Counted from the first letter of the stretch, positions 34,679 to 42,808 are shown. The stretch: DNA of 64,000 nucleotides from an uncultured Collinsella sp. (GCA_958369225.1 CATXID010000001.1:372001-436000); one strand, 5' to 3'. Notes: generated by a model from the letters alone, not told the origin. A program made the numbers and translations.

Positions 34679-35587
34679 CTACGCCGCAAGGGACTGTCTC
34701 CGGAACTCCTCCGGGGTCAGTCCCTTCAGTTTAACCTGGCGCCTCCTCGTGTTCCAATGGACCACGAAGTCGTCGAGGTCCGCCTTGAAGGACTCGAAGT
34801 CCGGCCACGTCCTTCCGCGGAAGAACTCGTCCTTGATGTGGCCGAACACCTGCTCCGTCGCGCCGTTGTCGATGCAGTTGCCCTTCCGGGACATGCTCTG
34901 CACCACGCCGGCCTCCTCCAACCGCCTGCACCAACCGGCCTGCTGGTACTGCCAGCCCATGTCCGAGTGCAGGATCGGCCTGGAGCCCTCGGGCTTCCTG
35001 GACACGAGCTGGTCGAGCAGCTCGTGCTGCTGAGCCATGTTGGGGTGCAGCGACGTGGACCAGGCGACGATCTCCTTGCTGCCGAAGTCGTAGACCGGCG
35101 CGAAGTAGGCCTTGCCCCAGGGCTGCTTGAACTCGGTGACGTCGGTGCCCATCTTCTCCCACGGCCCGTCGGCGGCGAAGTCCCTGCCGATGACGTTCTC
35201 GAAGGTCTTTCCGACCTTGCCCCTGTACGAGTTGTACCTGTGGTAGTCGGTCTCGCGGCGGATCCCGCAGCTGATGCCCATCTCGCGCATCATCTTCAGC
35301 ACGGTCTTGTAGGCTATGCGCACGCCCCGCTCGGCGCGCAGGCACATGGCGATCTGCCTGTGGCCGCACCCGTTGGCGGCGCGCGAGAATATCTCGGCGG
35401 CGGCCTCCCAGAGCTCGGGCCTGGTGGGAGCCTTCGGGTGCGACAGCGCGTAGTAGTAGCTCGACCTCGCCAGGCCGGCGCACTCCAGCAGGCACCCCAG
35501 CCCGTACCCCTCTTCGCGCAGGGCGCTCACGGCCTCGACCTTCGCCCTGGTCAGAGTCCGTCCCTCTCGACCAGGGCACGCAATTTT
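34679..35587 (-). CDS. IS3-family transposase OrfB (DDE integrase domain), made by frameshift
   Basis: About 302 residues from the frameshift point to the stop. It has an HTH_21-like start (~20-75, HRQIAMCLRAERGVRI) and the rve integrase core with the DDE triad: Asp in MGTDVTEF, Asp in ILHSDMGWQY, and Glu in NGATEQVFGHIKDEFF. The frame has no own start with a ribosome site near its beginning and is expected to be reached from OrfA by a -1 shift at seven A (complement of 35584-35590). The product OrfAB is the active transposase. Confidence 0.88.
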   Translation of the reverse strand, partial: KIACPGREGRTLTRAKVEAVSALREEGYGLGCLLECAGLARSSYYYALSHPKAPTRPELWEAAAEIFSRAANGCGHRQIAMCLRAERGVRIAYKTVLKMMREMGISCGIRRETDYHRYNSYRGKVGKTFENVIGRDFAADGPWEKMGTDVTEFKQPWGKAYFAPVYDFGSKEIVAWSTSLHPNMAQQHELLDQLVSRKPEGSRPILHSDMGWQYQQAGWCRRLEEAGVVQSMSRKGNCIDNGATEQVFGHIKDEFFRGRTWPDFESFKADLDDFVVHWNTRRRQVKLKGLTPEEFRRQSLAA

Positions 35588-36042
35588 TTTAGGTAGGCCA
35601 CCTCGGTCTCGAGCCTTCGGCAGCGCTCCTCGAGCTCCTGCTCGCGCGTGCGCGGCCTCGCCTTGGAACCGCTCGGCCGGCCCTTGGGCCTCGGGCGCAG
35701 GGCCTCCGCGCCGCCCTCGCGGTAGAGCGCGCACCATCTCTTGAGCGGCGTCAGGGACATGACCCCGAACGCCTCCATGGCGTCCCGCTTGCTCATGCCG
35801 CCGTCGACCACGGCCGAGGCGGCGGCGACCTTCTGCTCGTATGTGTACCTGGCCTGCTTGCCGTCCATGGATAGCAGCACCTCGCTTCCGAACGACCGGT
35901 ATACGCAGAGCCATTGTCTCACGGTGTCGCGCGGGACCGACAGCGCCTTCGCCGCCGACTTGTAGCCGTGGCCTCGCTCGAAGAGCCCGATCGCCGCCTT
36001 CCTGGCCACGATGTCGTGCTTCACCCTCAAGTCGACACGCAT
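35551..36042 (-). CDS. IS3-family OrfA (double helix-turn-helix protein)
   Basis: A 163-residue protein with two helix-turn-helix units (~10-45, KSAAKALSVPRDTVRQW; ~62-100, SKRDAMEAFGVMSLTPLKRW), then a basic linker and a coiled-coil (EQELEERCRRLETEVAYLKK) for dimerisation. The start at 36042 follows GGGAGG. Its 3' end carries the A7 stretch for frameshifting into orfB. It binds the terminal repeats and limits transposition when made alone. Confidence 0.88.
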   Translation of the reverse strand: MRVDLRVKHDIVARKAAIGLFERGHGYKSAAKALSVPRDTVRQWLCVYRSFGSEVLLSMDGKQARYTYEQKVAAASAVVDGGMSKRDAMEAFGVMSLTPLKRWCALYREGGAEALRPRPKGRPSGSKARPRTREQELEERCRRLETEVAYLKKLRALVERDGL

Positions 36043-36090
36043 AAAAAGCCTCCCATTTCTCATGTCTAAGAAATGGGAGGCAGTTCATTT

Positions 36091-36106
36091 TGGGGCCGCC
36101 TTTTTT
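36091..36106 (+). terminator. Right half of the rnr terminator, separated from its left half by the IS
   Basis: GGGGCCGCC followed by TTTTTT. With the IS in place, the stem cannot form unless transcription crosses the entire element. Confidence 0.65.
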
Positions 36107-36166
36107 GTGGCGGTTCAATCGTCTTGCCGCCCGCGCTTGCGTCTTCCGCCTGCTATAGGGGAGTTA

Positions 36167-36204
36167 AAACCTACCAAAATAAACCTGTTCCTTTTTGGAG
36201 GTTT
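36167..36204. repeat. Family F palindrome upstream of the serine recombinase gene
   Basis: AAACCTACCAAAA pairs with TTTTTGGAGGTTT around a short AT-rich middle. It ends 20 bases before the recombinase start. A weaker relative lies at 21188-21216. It could be a recombinase binding site or an autoregulatory operator. Confidence 0.45.
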
Positions 36205-36223
36205 ACGAGAGAGCGGGGATGAG

Positions 36224-36829
36224 ATGACAACGGTGTACGGGTATGCGCGGGTGAGCTCGCGTGATCAAAATCTGAATCGGCAGCTGGATGCGCTGGGCGC
36301 CTATGGCGTGGAACCGGCGAATATCTTTGCCGATCATGCGAGCGGCAAGGATTTCGATCGACCGCGGTATCGCGAACTGCTGTGCGCGTTGGATTCCGGT
36401 GATGTGCTGGTGGTACTTTCCATTGATCGGCTGGGCCGTAACTACAGCGAAATCCTCGAGGAATGGCGGTGCATAACCAAAGAGCTCGGCGCCGCCATCG
36501 TGGTACTGGACATGCCATTGCTCGACACGCGCGCCAGAGGCTGTGGTGGGTCGGACGTGACGAGTGCGTTGATTGCCGATATTGTTTTGCAGCTGCTGAG
36601 CTATGTGGCGCAGGTGGAGCGCGAGAACATTCACCGGCGCCAAGCCGAGGGCATTGCGGCGGCGCGAGCGCGCGGCGTGCGCTTTGGTCGGCCCCGCAAG
36701 CCCTGTCCTCCGCAATTCGGGCTGGTGCGCGATACCTACGAGGCGGGTGATATCACGCGGAGTCAGGCGGCAAAGCGGCTAGGCGTGTGCGTGGGGACGT
36801 TCGATCGCTGGATGCGCGAGATGGAGTAG
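36224..36829 (+). CDS. Serine recombinase (resolvase/invertase family)
   Basis: A 201-residue small serine recombinase. The catalytic Ser lies in YARVSSRDQN (~5-14), and the family motifs DRPRYREL and LSIDRLGRNY follow. The E-helix and a C-terminal helix-turn-helix (SQAAKRLGVCVGTFDRWM, ~180-198) complete the fold. Such enzymes resolve cointegrates or invert DNA segments. No paired res or inversion sites are obvious in the window beyond the palindrome just upstream. The frame is open far upstream, but ATG 36224 matches the family N-terminus. A GGGGCGCCA/TGGCGCCCC hairpin follows the stop (36829-36854). Confidence 0.88.
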   Translation: MTTVYGYARVSSRDQNLNRQLDALGAYGVEPANIFADHASGKDFDRPRYRELLCALDSGDVLVVLSIDRLGRNYSEILEEWRCITKELGAAIVVLDMPLLDTRARGCGGSDVTSALIADIVLQLLSYVAQVERENIHRRQAEGIAAARARGVRFGRPRKPCPPQFGLVRDTYEAGDITRSQAAKRLGVCVGTFDRWMREME

Positions 36830-36940
36830 GGGCGCCACGGTCCTTTGGCGCCCCGATTCGAACATTTTGGATTTCGCTACGGCGACAACTGCATTTGGGG
36901 GTACACTCGCTGCTGCTCAAAAAATGACGGAGGTTAGCCC

Positions 36941-37519
36941 TTGGCACGTGTGAAGCACATAGTCGGATGGATTTCGGTTGTCCTGCTGGTCGTGACGCTG
37001 GCAAGTATTTGGATGCTGACGGAGCAAAACGTGGAGCAGACGTCTTCGCTCAGCGAGTCCACTGCGCGCGCGGTGGAAGGACGGGTCGCGGACGTGCAGC
37101 CCGAGACTGCGGGGGAGACCCAGGCGGGAGATGCCGCCGGGGGCGCGGATTCGACGACTGCCGCCGTTCATCCCGACCCGCTTGCGCCCGTTCGTCTGTG
37201 GATGGGTGCCAACATTCGTCGCGTTGCACATACCGTTGAGTTCTTCTTTGTAGGACTGTTTGCTTCGTTGGCGGTGGTGTGCCTGGGCGAATGTCTGCCA
37301 TGCGCGCGATTCCGGTACGCACTCGCTGCGCTCTTTTGCGCCGTCTGTTCTGTCGGCGACCAAGTGCACAAGATCTTTGTTCCTGGTCGTCATTTCGACA
37401 TGATCGACCTGGGCTTCGATGCCGCGGGTTACGTTGTCGCCATGCTGTTGGTGTTGTTGGCCGCCGTGCTGGTTCAGCGCACGACCTGTCCCATTGGCGC
37501 CCATGCGAAACGTCGTTAA
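36941..37519 (+). CDS. VanZ-like membrane protein
   Basis: A 192-residue membrane protein: helix ~8-27, an Ala/Gly/Glu-rich extracytoplasmic stretch (~30-85), and three further helices (~95-118, 124-142, 160-182). RRVAHTVEFFFVGLFASL and the following DQVHKIFVPGRHFDMIDLGFDAAG match the VanZ pattern (conserved H-x-x-E and the D-x-x-x-D-x-x-G end). Some VanZ proteins lower teicoplanin susceptibility; most are uncharacterised. The TTG start at 36941 is supported by ACGGAGG seven bases upstream. It is followed by a terminator. Confidence 0.75.
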   Translation: MARVKHIVGWISVVLLVVTLASIWMLTEQNVEQTSSLSESTARAVEGRVADVQPETAGETQAGDAAGGADSTTAAVHPDPLAPVRLWMGANIRRVAHTVEFFFVGLFASLAVVCLGECLPCARFRYALAALFCAVCSVGDQVHKIFVPGRHFDMIDLGFDAAGYVVAMLLVLLAAVLVQRTTCPIGAHAKRR

Positions 37520-37593
37520 CAACCCTGTTACGAATAATGCGACCTCGATGAATCATTTTGTGTCGCGCGTATTTCCGAGCGGTCGGATTTGAG

Positions 37594-37621
37594 GGGCGAG
37601 CGGTAGAACGCTCGCCCTTTG
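37594..37621 (+). terminator. Intrinsic terminator after the VanZ-like gene
   Basis: Perfect GGGCGAGCG/CGCTCGCCC stem with a GTAGAA loop and TTT. Confidence 0.8.
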
Positions 37622-37642
37622 TGCGCCACGATGCGGCACAAT

Positions 37643-37671
37643 GTACCGTAAAAGCTGTTTATATCCGGTAC
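37643..37671 (+). promoter_or_regulatory. Candidate operator/promoter of the mur operon
   Basis: GTACCG (37643-37648) and CGGTAC (37666-37671) are a perfect inverted repeat around TTTATATC, which could serve as the -10. Fits a binding site for the RpiR-type regulator encoded next. Confidence 0.45.
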
Positions 37672-37716
37672 GAATCGTTCGTTGGTCTTTAATTCTTCTC
37701 AACGGAGGTGTTTGAG

Positions 37717-38568
37717 ATGACAAACGGATTGCTTTTAAGGCTTCGTGAGCGTGAGCTCAGCGCGAGTCCGGCGGAACGCAATGTCATCGCATACGTGAGT
37801 GCTCATCCGCATGAGGTGGTCGGGCTGTCCGTCCGCGGTCTTGCCGATGCCACGTTCTCCTCGCCCTCGAGCATTTTGCGTTTTTGCAAGCGCTTGGGTT
37901 TTGCGGGCTACAAGGAGTTCCAGCGCGAACTGATTGCCGAACTGGCGCTCTTGGGTGACAAGAAAGACGTTGCCCTCGAGGACATCTCCATGGACGACAG
38001 CGTCGAACGTATCGTGGGGAAGGTGATGAAAAGCAACGTGCGCACAATCGAGGCGACGGCGCGAACGCTCGATTACACCGTCTTGGAGCGATGCGCGGCC
38101 CATCTTAAGCGGGCACGCGCGGTCAATCTGTTCGGTATCGGTGCCTCTCGTTTGGTCGCGCACGATCTAGCGCAAAAGCTCATGCGTGTTGACAAAGAGT
38201 GCCATCTGTACGACGACTGGCATGATCAGCTCCTGTGTGCCAAGAACATGCATGAGGGCGATATGGCAATCGCCTTTAGCTATTCGGGCTTAACGCAAGA
38301 AGTGCTGGACTGCACCGTCGAGGCTCAACGTCACAACTGTCCCGTTGTGGCCGTGACCAAGGTAGACGGATCATCCAAGCTTGCCACCATGGCCGATGCC
38401 GTGCTCGGCGTTGCTGCAAGCGAGCCCTTGGTCCGCAGCGGTGCCATGGCCTCGCGTATGGCCCAGCTTATGGTTGTCGATGCCCTCTACGCTGCTTACG
38501 TTGCGAGCGATTACGAACGGGCGACGCATGTCATTAAGCAAAACTACATCGAGAAACAGGAAAGATGA
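37717..38568 (+). CDS. murR: MurR/RpiR-family transcriptional regulator
   Basis: A 283-residue regulator with an N-terminal RpiR helix-turn-helix (~10-75, GLADATFSSPSSILRFCKRLGFAGYKEF) and a C-terminal SIS sugar-isomerase domain (~125-255, including FGIGASRLVAHDL and AFSYSGLTQEVL) that binds a phosphosugar. As first gene of a MurNAc operon it most likely responds to MurNAc-6-phosphate. ATG 37717 follows GGAGG (37704-37708). Its stop codon overlaps the ribosome site of murQ. Confidence 0.85.
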   Translation: MTNGLLLRLRERELSASPAERNVIAYVSAHPHEVVGLSVRGLADATFSSPSSILRFCKRLGFAGYKEFQRELIAELALLGDKKDVALEDISMDDSVERIVGKVMKSNVRTIEATARTLDYTVLERCAAHLKRARAVNLFGIGASRLVAHDLAQKLMRVDKECHLYDDWHDQLLCAKNMHEGDMAIAFSYSGLTQEVLDCTVEAQRHNCPVVAVTKVDGSSKLATMADAVLGVAASEPLVRSGAMASRMAQLMVVDALYAAYVASDYERATHVIKQNYIEKQER

Positions 38569-38578
38569 GGTGAATGAA

Positions 38579-39502
38579 ATGCTCGATTTAACAAAATTCA
38601 CGACCGAACAGCGTAATCAAAGGTCAATGGACCTCGATACGATGACATCGCTGCAAATCGTCACGACGATGAACGATGAGGATCTTCGTGCCGTCCAGTC
38701 GGTCACGAAAGTGTTGCCCCAGGTTGCCGCAGCAATCGACTGGGCTGCTGAGACACTCGAGCGCGGCGGGCGCGTCTTTTACATGGGTGCAGGCACCAGT
38801 GGTCGTCTGGGCGTGCTCGACGCTTCGGAGTGCCCGCCCACGTTTGGTGTGTCACCCGATCTGATTGTCGGGCTCATTGCCGGAGGCGAGACGGCGTTTA
38901 TCAAGGCTGTCGAAGGTGCCGAAGACAGCGAGGAGCTTGGCGCGAGCGACCTGCGGGAGCGTCGACTCTCGGACAAGGATCTTGTCGTTGGCCTGGCGGC
39001 AAGCGGTCGTACTCCTTATGTGGTGGGCGGCCTTGTGTACGCCAAAGCAACTGGGTGCAAGACCATTGCAATTGCCTGTAACCAAGGGTCGAAGATCGGG
39101 GAAAGCGCAGATCTTGCCATTGAGCCTGTGCCAGGTCCCGAGGTGCTGACCGGCTCAACGAGGCTCAAGGCGGGAACGGTCCAAAAGCTCATTCTCAATA
39201 TGATTTCGACCGGTGCCATGGTCAAGATTGGCAAGGTGTACCAAAACCTGATGGTCGATGTGCAGCAGACGAACGAGAAGTTGGTGGTGCGCGGCCAGAA
39301 CATCGTGATGGAGGCGACTGGCTGCACGCGCGAGCGCGCTGTTCAGGCGCTTGCAGATGCCGGCGGCCACGTAAAAACCGCTATTGTCTCGGTGCTGCTG
39401 GGCTGCGATGCCGAGCAGGCTGCGGTAGCTCTTGAGCGGACGCGCGGCCATGTCCGTGCTGCGGTGAGTGGCCATGAGAAGAGCAATGCCGATGCCCAAT
39501 AG
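38579..39502 (+). CDS. murQ: N-acetylmuramic acid 6-phosphate etherase
   Basis: Cleaves the D-lactyl ether of MurNAc-6-phosphate to give GlcNAc-6-phosphate and lactate. The 307-residue protein has the SIS fold with the MurQ signature GAGTSGRLGVLDASECPPTF (~62-81; catalytic Glu in ASECPP) and later GKVYQNLMVDV. ATG 38579 uses GAGG at 38567-38570, which overlaps the murR stop. It is followed after 57 bases by the PTS gene. Confidence 0.94.
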   Translation: MLDLTKFTTEQRNQRSMDLDTMTSLQIVTTMNDEDLRAVQSVTKVLPQVAAAIDWAAETLERGGRVFYMGAGTSGRLGVLDASECPPTFGVSPDLIVGLIAGGETAFIKAVEGAEDSEELGASDLRERRLSDKDLVVGLAASGRTPYVVGGLVYAKATGCKTIAIACNQGSKIGESADLAIEPVPGPEVLTGSTRLKAGTVQKLILNMISTGAMVKIGKVYQNLMVDVQQTNEKLVVRGQNIVMEATGCTRERAVQALADAGGHVKTAIVSVLLGCDAEQAAVALERTRGHVRAAVSGHEKSNADAQ

Positions 39503-39559
39503 GTGCACGGCGTGAGCAGATATGACATCAAGAAGAGATACCCAATACAAGGAGGAGTT

Positions 39560-40990
39560 ATGACGAACAAAGAGCTGGCTCAAAAGCTGCTGGACCTTTT
39601 GGGCGGTAAAGACAACGTGCTGGCAAACGCGGCGTGCATGACGCGCCTGCGCGTGTCCGTCAAAGACACGGACAACGTCGACACGGAGGGTATTAAGGCA
39701 CTCGACGGCGTGATGGGCCTTGTTGAGGACGACACGATGCAGATCGTGCTGGGTCCGGGCAAGGTGAATAAGGTGCTCGAGGAATTCTCCAAGCTCACCG
39801 GCCTTGCGAAAGGCGTTGCTGACGAGAGCGTAGTTGACGCTGCGGCCACAAACAAGGCCGCGCAGAAGGCCAAGTACGAGTCCAAACCGGTTCAGGCCTT
39901 CCTTAAGAAGATTTCCAACGTCTTCGTCGCTCTGCTTCCCGGCATCATTGCGGCTGGCCTCATTAACGGTATCTGCAACGTCATCAATGTCTCGACGGCG
40001 GGTGCGCTTGCGGGCGAGTGGTGGTATCAGGGCATTCGTTCCATGGGTTGGGCCCTCTTCGCCTATCTGCCCATCTTGGTGGGCTATAACGCGGCGCGCG
40101 GGTTTGGTGGCTCCGCTGCGCTGGGCGGCATCGCCGGCATGATGTGTATCGCCAACAGCGCCATGCCCCTGCTTGCGCCTGGCACGGCCGATCCTACCGC
40201 TGCCATTCTGCTGCCACTCACCAATGCGCAGTACAACCCCGCAGCGGGCGGTATGATCGCGGCTCTCATCGCTGGTGCGTTTTTCGCCTGGATGGAGCGT
40301 CAGATTCGCAAGGTCATGCCCAACGCGCTCGATACGTTCCTGTCCCCGCTGCTGGTGCTCATCATCGGCGCCTTTGCTCTGATGCTTGTCATCCAGCCGG
40401 TTGGCGCTTGGCTGACGACCGCGATCTTTAGCGTCCTCACCTTTATCTTCGAGAAGCTGGGCGTCCTGGGCGGCTATATCCTGTCGGCAGGCTTCTTGCC
40501 GCTGGTGTCCGTCGGCCTGCATCAGGCGCTCACGCCGATCCACGCTATGCTCAACGATCCCGACGGCGCTACCAAGGGCATCAATTACCTGCTGCCCATC
40601 CTTATGATGGCTGGCGGCGGCCAGGTCGGTGCCGGTTTGGCGCTGTACTTTAAGACCAAGAACGCCAAGCTCAAGAAGTATGTCGCCGAGTCCATCCCCG
40701 TTGGCATCCTGGGCGTGGGCGAGCCTCTGATGTATGCCGTTACGCTGCCGCTCGTTCGTCCGTTTGTGACGGCCTGCCTGGGTGCCGGATTTGGCGGCGC
40801 GCTCGCGGCGCTGCTTCACATCGGCACGGTTTCTCAGGGCGTTTCCGGTCTGTTTGGCCTGCTGATCGTCGTTCCTGGCCAGCAGCTCGGCTACGTTGCC
40901 GCTATGCTGCTTGCCTATGCCGCCGGCTTTGTCCTGACGTGGTTTTTTGGCGTCGACGAGCAGAAGATCAACGAGTTTTTTGGCGAGTAG
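39560..40990 (+). CDS. murP: PTS transporter subunit EIIBC, N-acetylmuramic acid specific
   Basis: Imports and phosphorylates MurNAc (or a MurNAc-containing disaccharide, given the mupG gene next door). The 476-residue protein has an EIIB domain (~1-85; phosphocysteine in NAACMTRLRV) and an EIIC domain with about ten membrane segments (~115-470; GVGEPLMYAVTLP is the sugar-binding motif). There is no EIIA domain, so a general glucose-type EIIA must serve it. Specificity is inferred from the operon. ATG 39560 follows GGAGG. A terminator hairpin follows it, before mupG. Confidence 0.87.
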   Translation: MTNKELAQKLLDLLGGKDNVLANAACMTRLRVSVKDTDNVDTEGIKALDGVMGLVEDDTMQIVLGPGKVNKVLEEFSKLTGLAKGVADESVVDAAATNKAAQKAKYESKPVQAFLKKISNVFVALLPGIIAAGLINGICNVINVSTAGALAGEWWYQGIRSMGWALFAYLPILVGYNAARGFGGSAALGGIAGMMCIANSAMPLLAPGTADPTAAILLPLTNAQYNPAAGGMIAALIAGAFFAWMERQIRKVMPNALDTFLSPLLVLIIGAFALMLVIQPVGAWLTTAIFSVLTFIFEKLGVLGGYILSAGFLPLVSVGLHQALTPIHAMLNDPDGATKGINYLLPILMMAGGGQVGAGLALYFKTKNAKLKKYVAESIPVGILGVGEPLMYAVTLPLVRPFVTACLGAGFGGALAALLHIGTVSQGVSGLFGLLIVVPGQQLGYVAAMLLAYAAGFVLTWFFGVDEQKINEFFGE

Positions 40991-41057
40991 CCTGATGCTG
41001 CGCGCCATGTCATTCGAACGTCTTGACGTGCCGCAGATCTCTTGATGCTATGGTTGT

Positions 41058-41091
41058 GCCGGCGGGGCTAACTGCTCCGCCGGCCTTTTTT
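41058..41091 (+). terminator. Terminator or attenuator between murP and mupG
   Basis: GCCGGCGGGG/CTCCGCCGGC stem (41058-41067/41075-41084) with a run of T. The ribosome site of mupG (AAAGGAG) follows within three bases, so readthrough rather than a new promoter probably feeds mupG. Confidence 0.85.
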
Positions 41092-41107
41092 AAAGGAGCG
41101 TTGAAGC

Positions 41108-42160
41108 GTGAAAACGGGTATTTCGATTTATCTTTCCAGCCCTCTGCAGGATATTGAGCGGACGATTGAGCGTGGTGCCGCGGCGGGTGCGCGCTATGCG
41201 TTTACCTCGCTGCATATTCCCGAGGATGGGGGAGCGGCATATGCCGATAAGGTCCGTCATGTGCTGTCGCTGCTTTCCGCCCGCGGCATTGCGCTCATTG
41301 CCGATGTAGGGCCGCGCACGTGCGATTTGCTCGGGCTTGAGCGTATCGAGGATCTGCGTGACCTGGGGCTCGAATACCTTCGTTTGGACTATGGCTTTAG
41401 CGCCCAGCGGGTCGCGGAGTTGTCCGGTGTATTTCACATTGTGGTCAATGCATCGACGGTGAGTTCTGATGAAATCGCATCGTGGCGAGAAGCCGGTGCC
41501 GATGTGACTCGTTTTGCCGCCTGCCACAATTTTTATCCCAAGCCTTATACCGGTTTAGCTCTGGAAGACATTGCTCGGACGAATCTTCGTCTTGCGGCGC
41601 TTGGCTTCGAAATCATGGCTTTTGTGCCGGGTGATGCCAACGTTCGCGGGCCGGTATTCGAAGGACTGCCGACGGTTGAGGAGCAGCGCGATCGCGCGTC
41701 AAAGGTTGCCCTCAACATGCTTGAGCTTGCACATGGCGCCGATTGCGACATTGTGTTGGTCGGCGACCCCGATCTTTCCGATGCGGGCTGGGCGCAGTTT
41801 GCTCAAGTTTCCGCCGGATACGTGGATTTGCAATGCGAGCTTGACCCCGGCTATGTCTATGTGCGCGGGCAGATTCATCACGACCGGCCCGATTCGAGTA
41901 CCCTCATCTTTAGGTCTCAGGAGTCGCGCACGACGCTTAAGCCGGATTCCGTGCCGACGGATACCGGTGCCGGCCTGCCGCGAAAGACGGGGTCGATCGC
42001 TGTGAGCAATAGCGGCTATGGGCGCTACGAAGGCGAGCTTGAGATTGCGCGGGTCGATCTTCCCGGTGACAAGCGCATGAACGTTGCGGGCCATATCACG
42101 CCCGAGGCAATGGAGCTGCTGCCGTTCATCAAACGCGGATTCGGGGTACGGTTCGTTTAG
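41108..42160 (+). CDS. mupG: 6-phospho-N-acetylmuramidase (MupG/DUF871 family)
   Basis: MupG hydrolyses MurNAc-6-phosphate-GlcNAc to MurNAc-6-phosphate and GlcNAc, upstream of MurQ. The 350-residue protein has a TIM-barrel N-terminal domain (~1-235; GISIYLSSP opening, FTSLHIPED, LRLDYGFS, NFYPKPYTGL) and a C-terminal β domain (~240-350), the DUF871 layout. Placement with murR, murQ and murP supports the role. The GTG start at 41108 follows AAAGGAG by nine bases. It lies behind a terminator hairpin, so its level may be lower than murP. Confidence 0.85.
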   Translation: MKTGISIYLSSPLQDIERTIERGAAAGARYAFTSLHIPEDGGAAYADKVRHVLSLLSARGIALIADVGPRTCDLLGLERIEDLRDLGLEYLRLDYGFSAQRVAELSGVFHIVVNASTVSSDEIASWREAGADVTRFAACHNFYPKPYTGLALEDIARTNLRLAALGFEIMAFVPGDANVRGPVFEGLPTVEEQRDRASKVALNMLELAHGADCDIVLVGDPDLSDAGWAQFAQVSAGYVDLQCELDPGYVYVRGQIHHDRPDSSTLIFRSQESRTTLKPDSVPTDTGAGLPRKTGSIAVSNSGYGRYEGELEIARVDLPGDKRMNVAGHITPEAMELLPFIKRGFGVRFV

Positions 42161-42183
42161 CGTGTGACCCGTGGGCTACAATT
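42156..42183 (+). promoter_or_regulatory. Candidate promoter of the ArsC/Spx-like gene
   Basis: TTTAGC (42156-42161) and TACAAT (42178-42183), 16 bases apart; the -35 is weak. Confidence 0.4.
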
Positions 42184-42252
42184 GGCCCATCATGCTAAGG
42201 CGCCTCGTATGGTGCGCACCTGCGTTGGCCGATCTATATTCGGAGGATTCCC

Positions 42253-42612
42253 ATGACCGTACTGTTTGTTGAATATCCCAAGTGCTCGACCTGTAAAAAG
42301 GCCAAGGCATGGCTGGACGAACATGGGGTTGAGTATATCGACCGCGATATCGTTACGGACAATCCCGCGGCCGATGAACTTGCGACCTGGATTGCTCGTT
42401 CGGGGCTGCCGGTGCGTCGCTTCTTTAACTCGTCGGGCATGAAATATCGAGAGCTGGGCCTGAAGGCGCGTCTGGATGCGGGTATGACGGACCAGGAATG
42501 CTATGAGCTGCTGGCGACTGACGGCATGCTGGTTAAGCGCCCGCTGCTGGTGGGCGACGACTTTGCGATCCCCGGCTTTAGGGAAGCGGCTTGGGCCGAG
42601 GCGTTGCTGTAG
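42253..42612 (+). CDS. ArsC/Spx-family thioredoxin-fold protein
   Basis: A 119-residue protein with the CxxC motif YPKCSTCKKAKAWL (Cys11 and Cys14), the YIDRDIV strand and a late VKRPLLV segment containing the Arg typical of the ArsC/YffB/Spx fold. Sequence and length fit the YffB-like or arsenate reductase-like branch, and the redox or reductase substrate is not predictable. There are no ars genes nearby. ATG 42253 follows GGAGG. It is followed by three tandem hairpin repeats. Confidence 0.85.
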   Translation: MTVLFVEYPKCSTCKKAKAWLDEHGVEYIDRDIVTDNPAADELATWIARSGLPVRRFFNSSGMKYRELGLKARLDAGMTDQECYELLATDGMLVKRPLLVGDDFAIPGFREAAWAEALL

Positions 42613-42617
42613 CGGCT

Positions 42618-42791
42618 GCGGAAAGTGCGTCCCATTTTGAGTGCTGATTCTGGGATGTGCTTTCCGGTTGAGCGCTCTATCGGAAATGACATCCCGTTTC
42701 GAGTGCTGATTCTGGGACACGGTTTCCGGTTGAGGGCTCGACGGGAAAGTGGGGACCAGTTTGAGCTTGAAATCTGGGACGCACTTTCCGC
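42618..42791. repeat. Three tandem ~62-bp hairpin units
   Basis: Units start at 42620, 42682 and 42744. Each begins GGAAA, contains GAGTGCTGATTCTGGGA (units 1 and 2) or GAGCTTGAAATCTGGGA (unit 3), and ends TTTCC, so each folds on itself. The outer ends GCGGAAAGTGCGTCCCA (42618-42634) and TGGGACGCACTTTCCGC (42775-42791) are perfect complements, so the whole array can also form one large stem. Confidence 0.8.
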
Positions 42792-42808
42792 CGGCGGGCC
42801 TGCCCCGG

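Larger units (their letters stand above)
34641..36087 (-). mobile_element. IS3-family insertion sequence (1447 bp) with imperfect terminal repeats and a TTT target duplication
   Basis: Ends: TGAACTGCACCCC at the left, and the complement of the right end reads TGAACTGCCTCCC; 18 of the first 26 bases match between ends. TTT flanks both sides (34638-34640 and 36088-36090), fitting a 3-bp target duplication. The element carries overlapping orfA and orfB with an A7 slippery site, as in IS150-type members. Both frames are open, so it may be active. It is inserted in the loop of the rnr terminator. Confidence 0.85.

Noticed and set aside
34757..35596. Plus-strand frame inside the IS element
   Set aside because: It is antisense to orfB, whose DDE motifs are intact.
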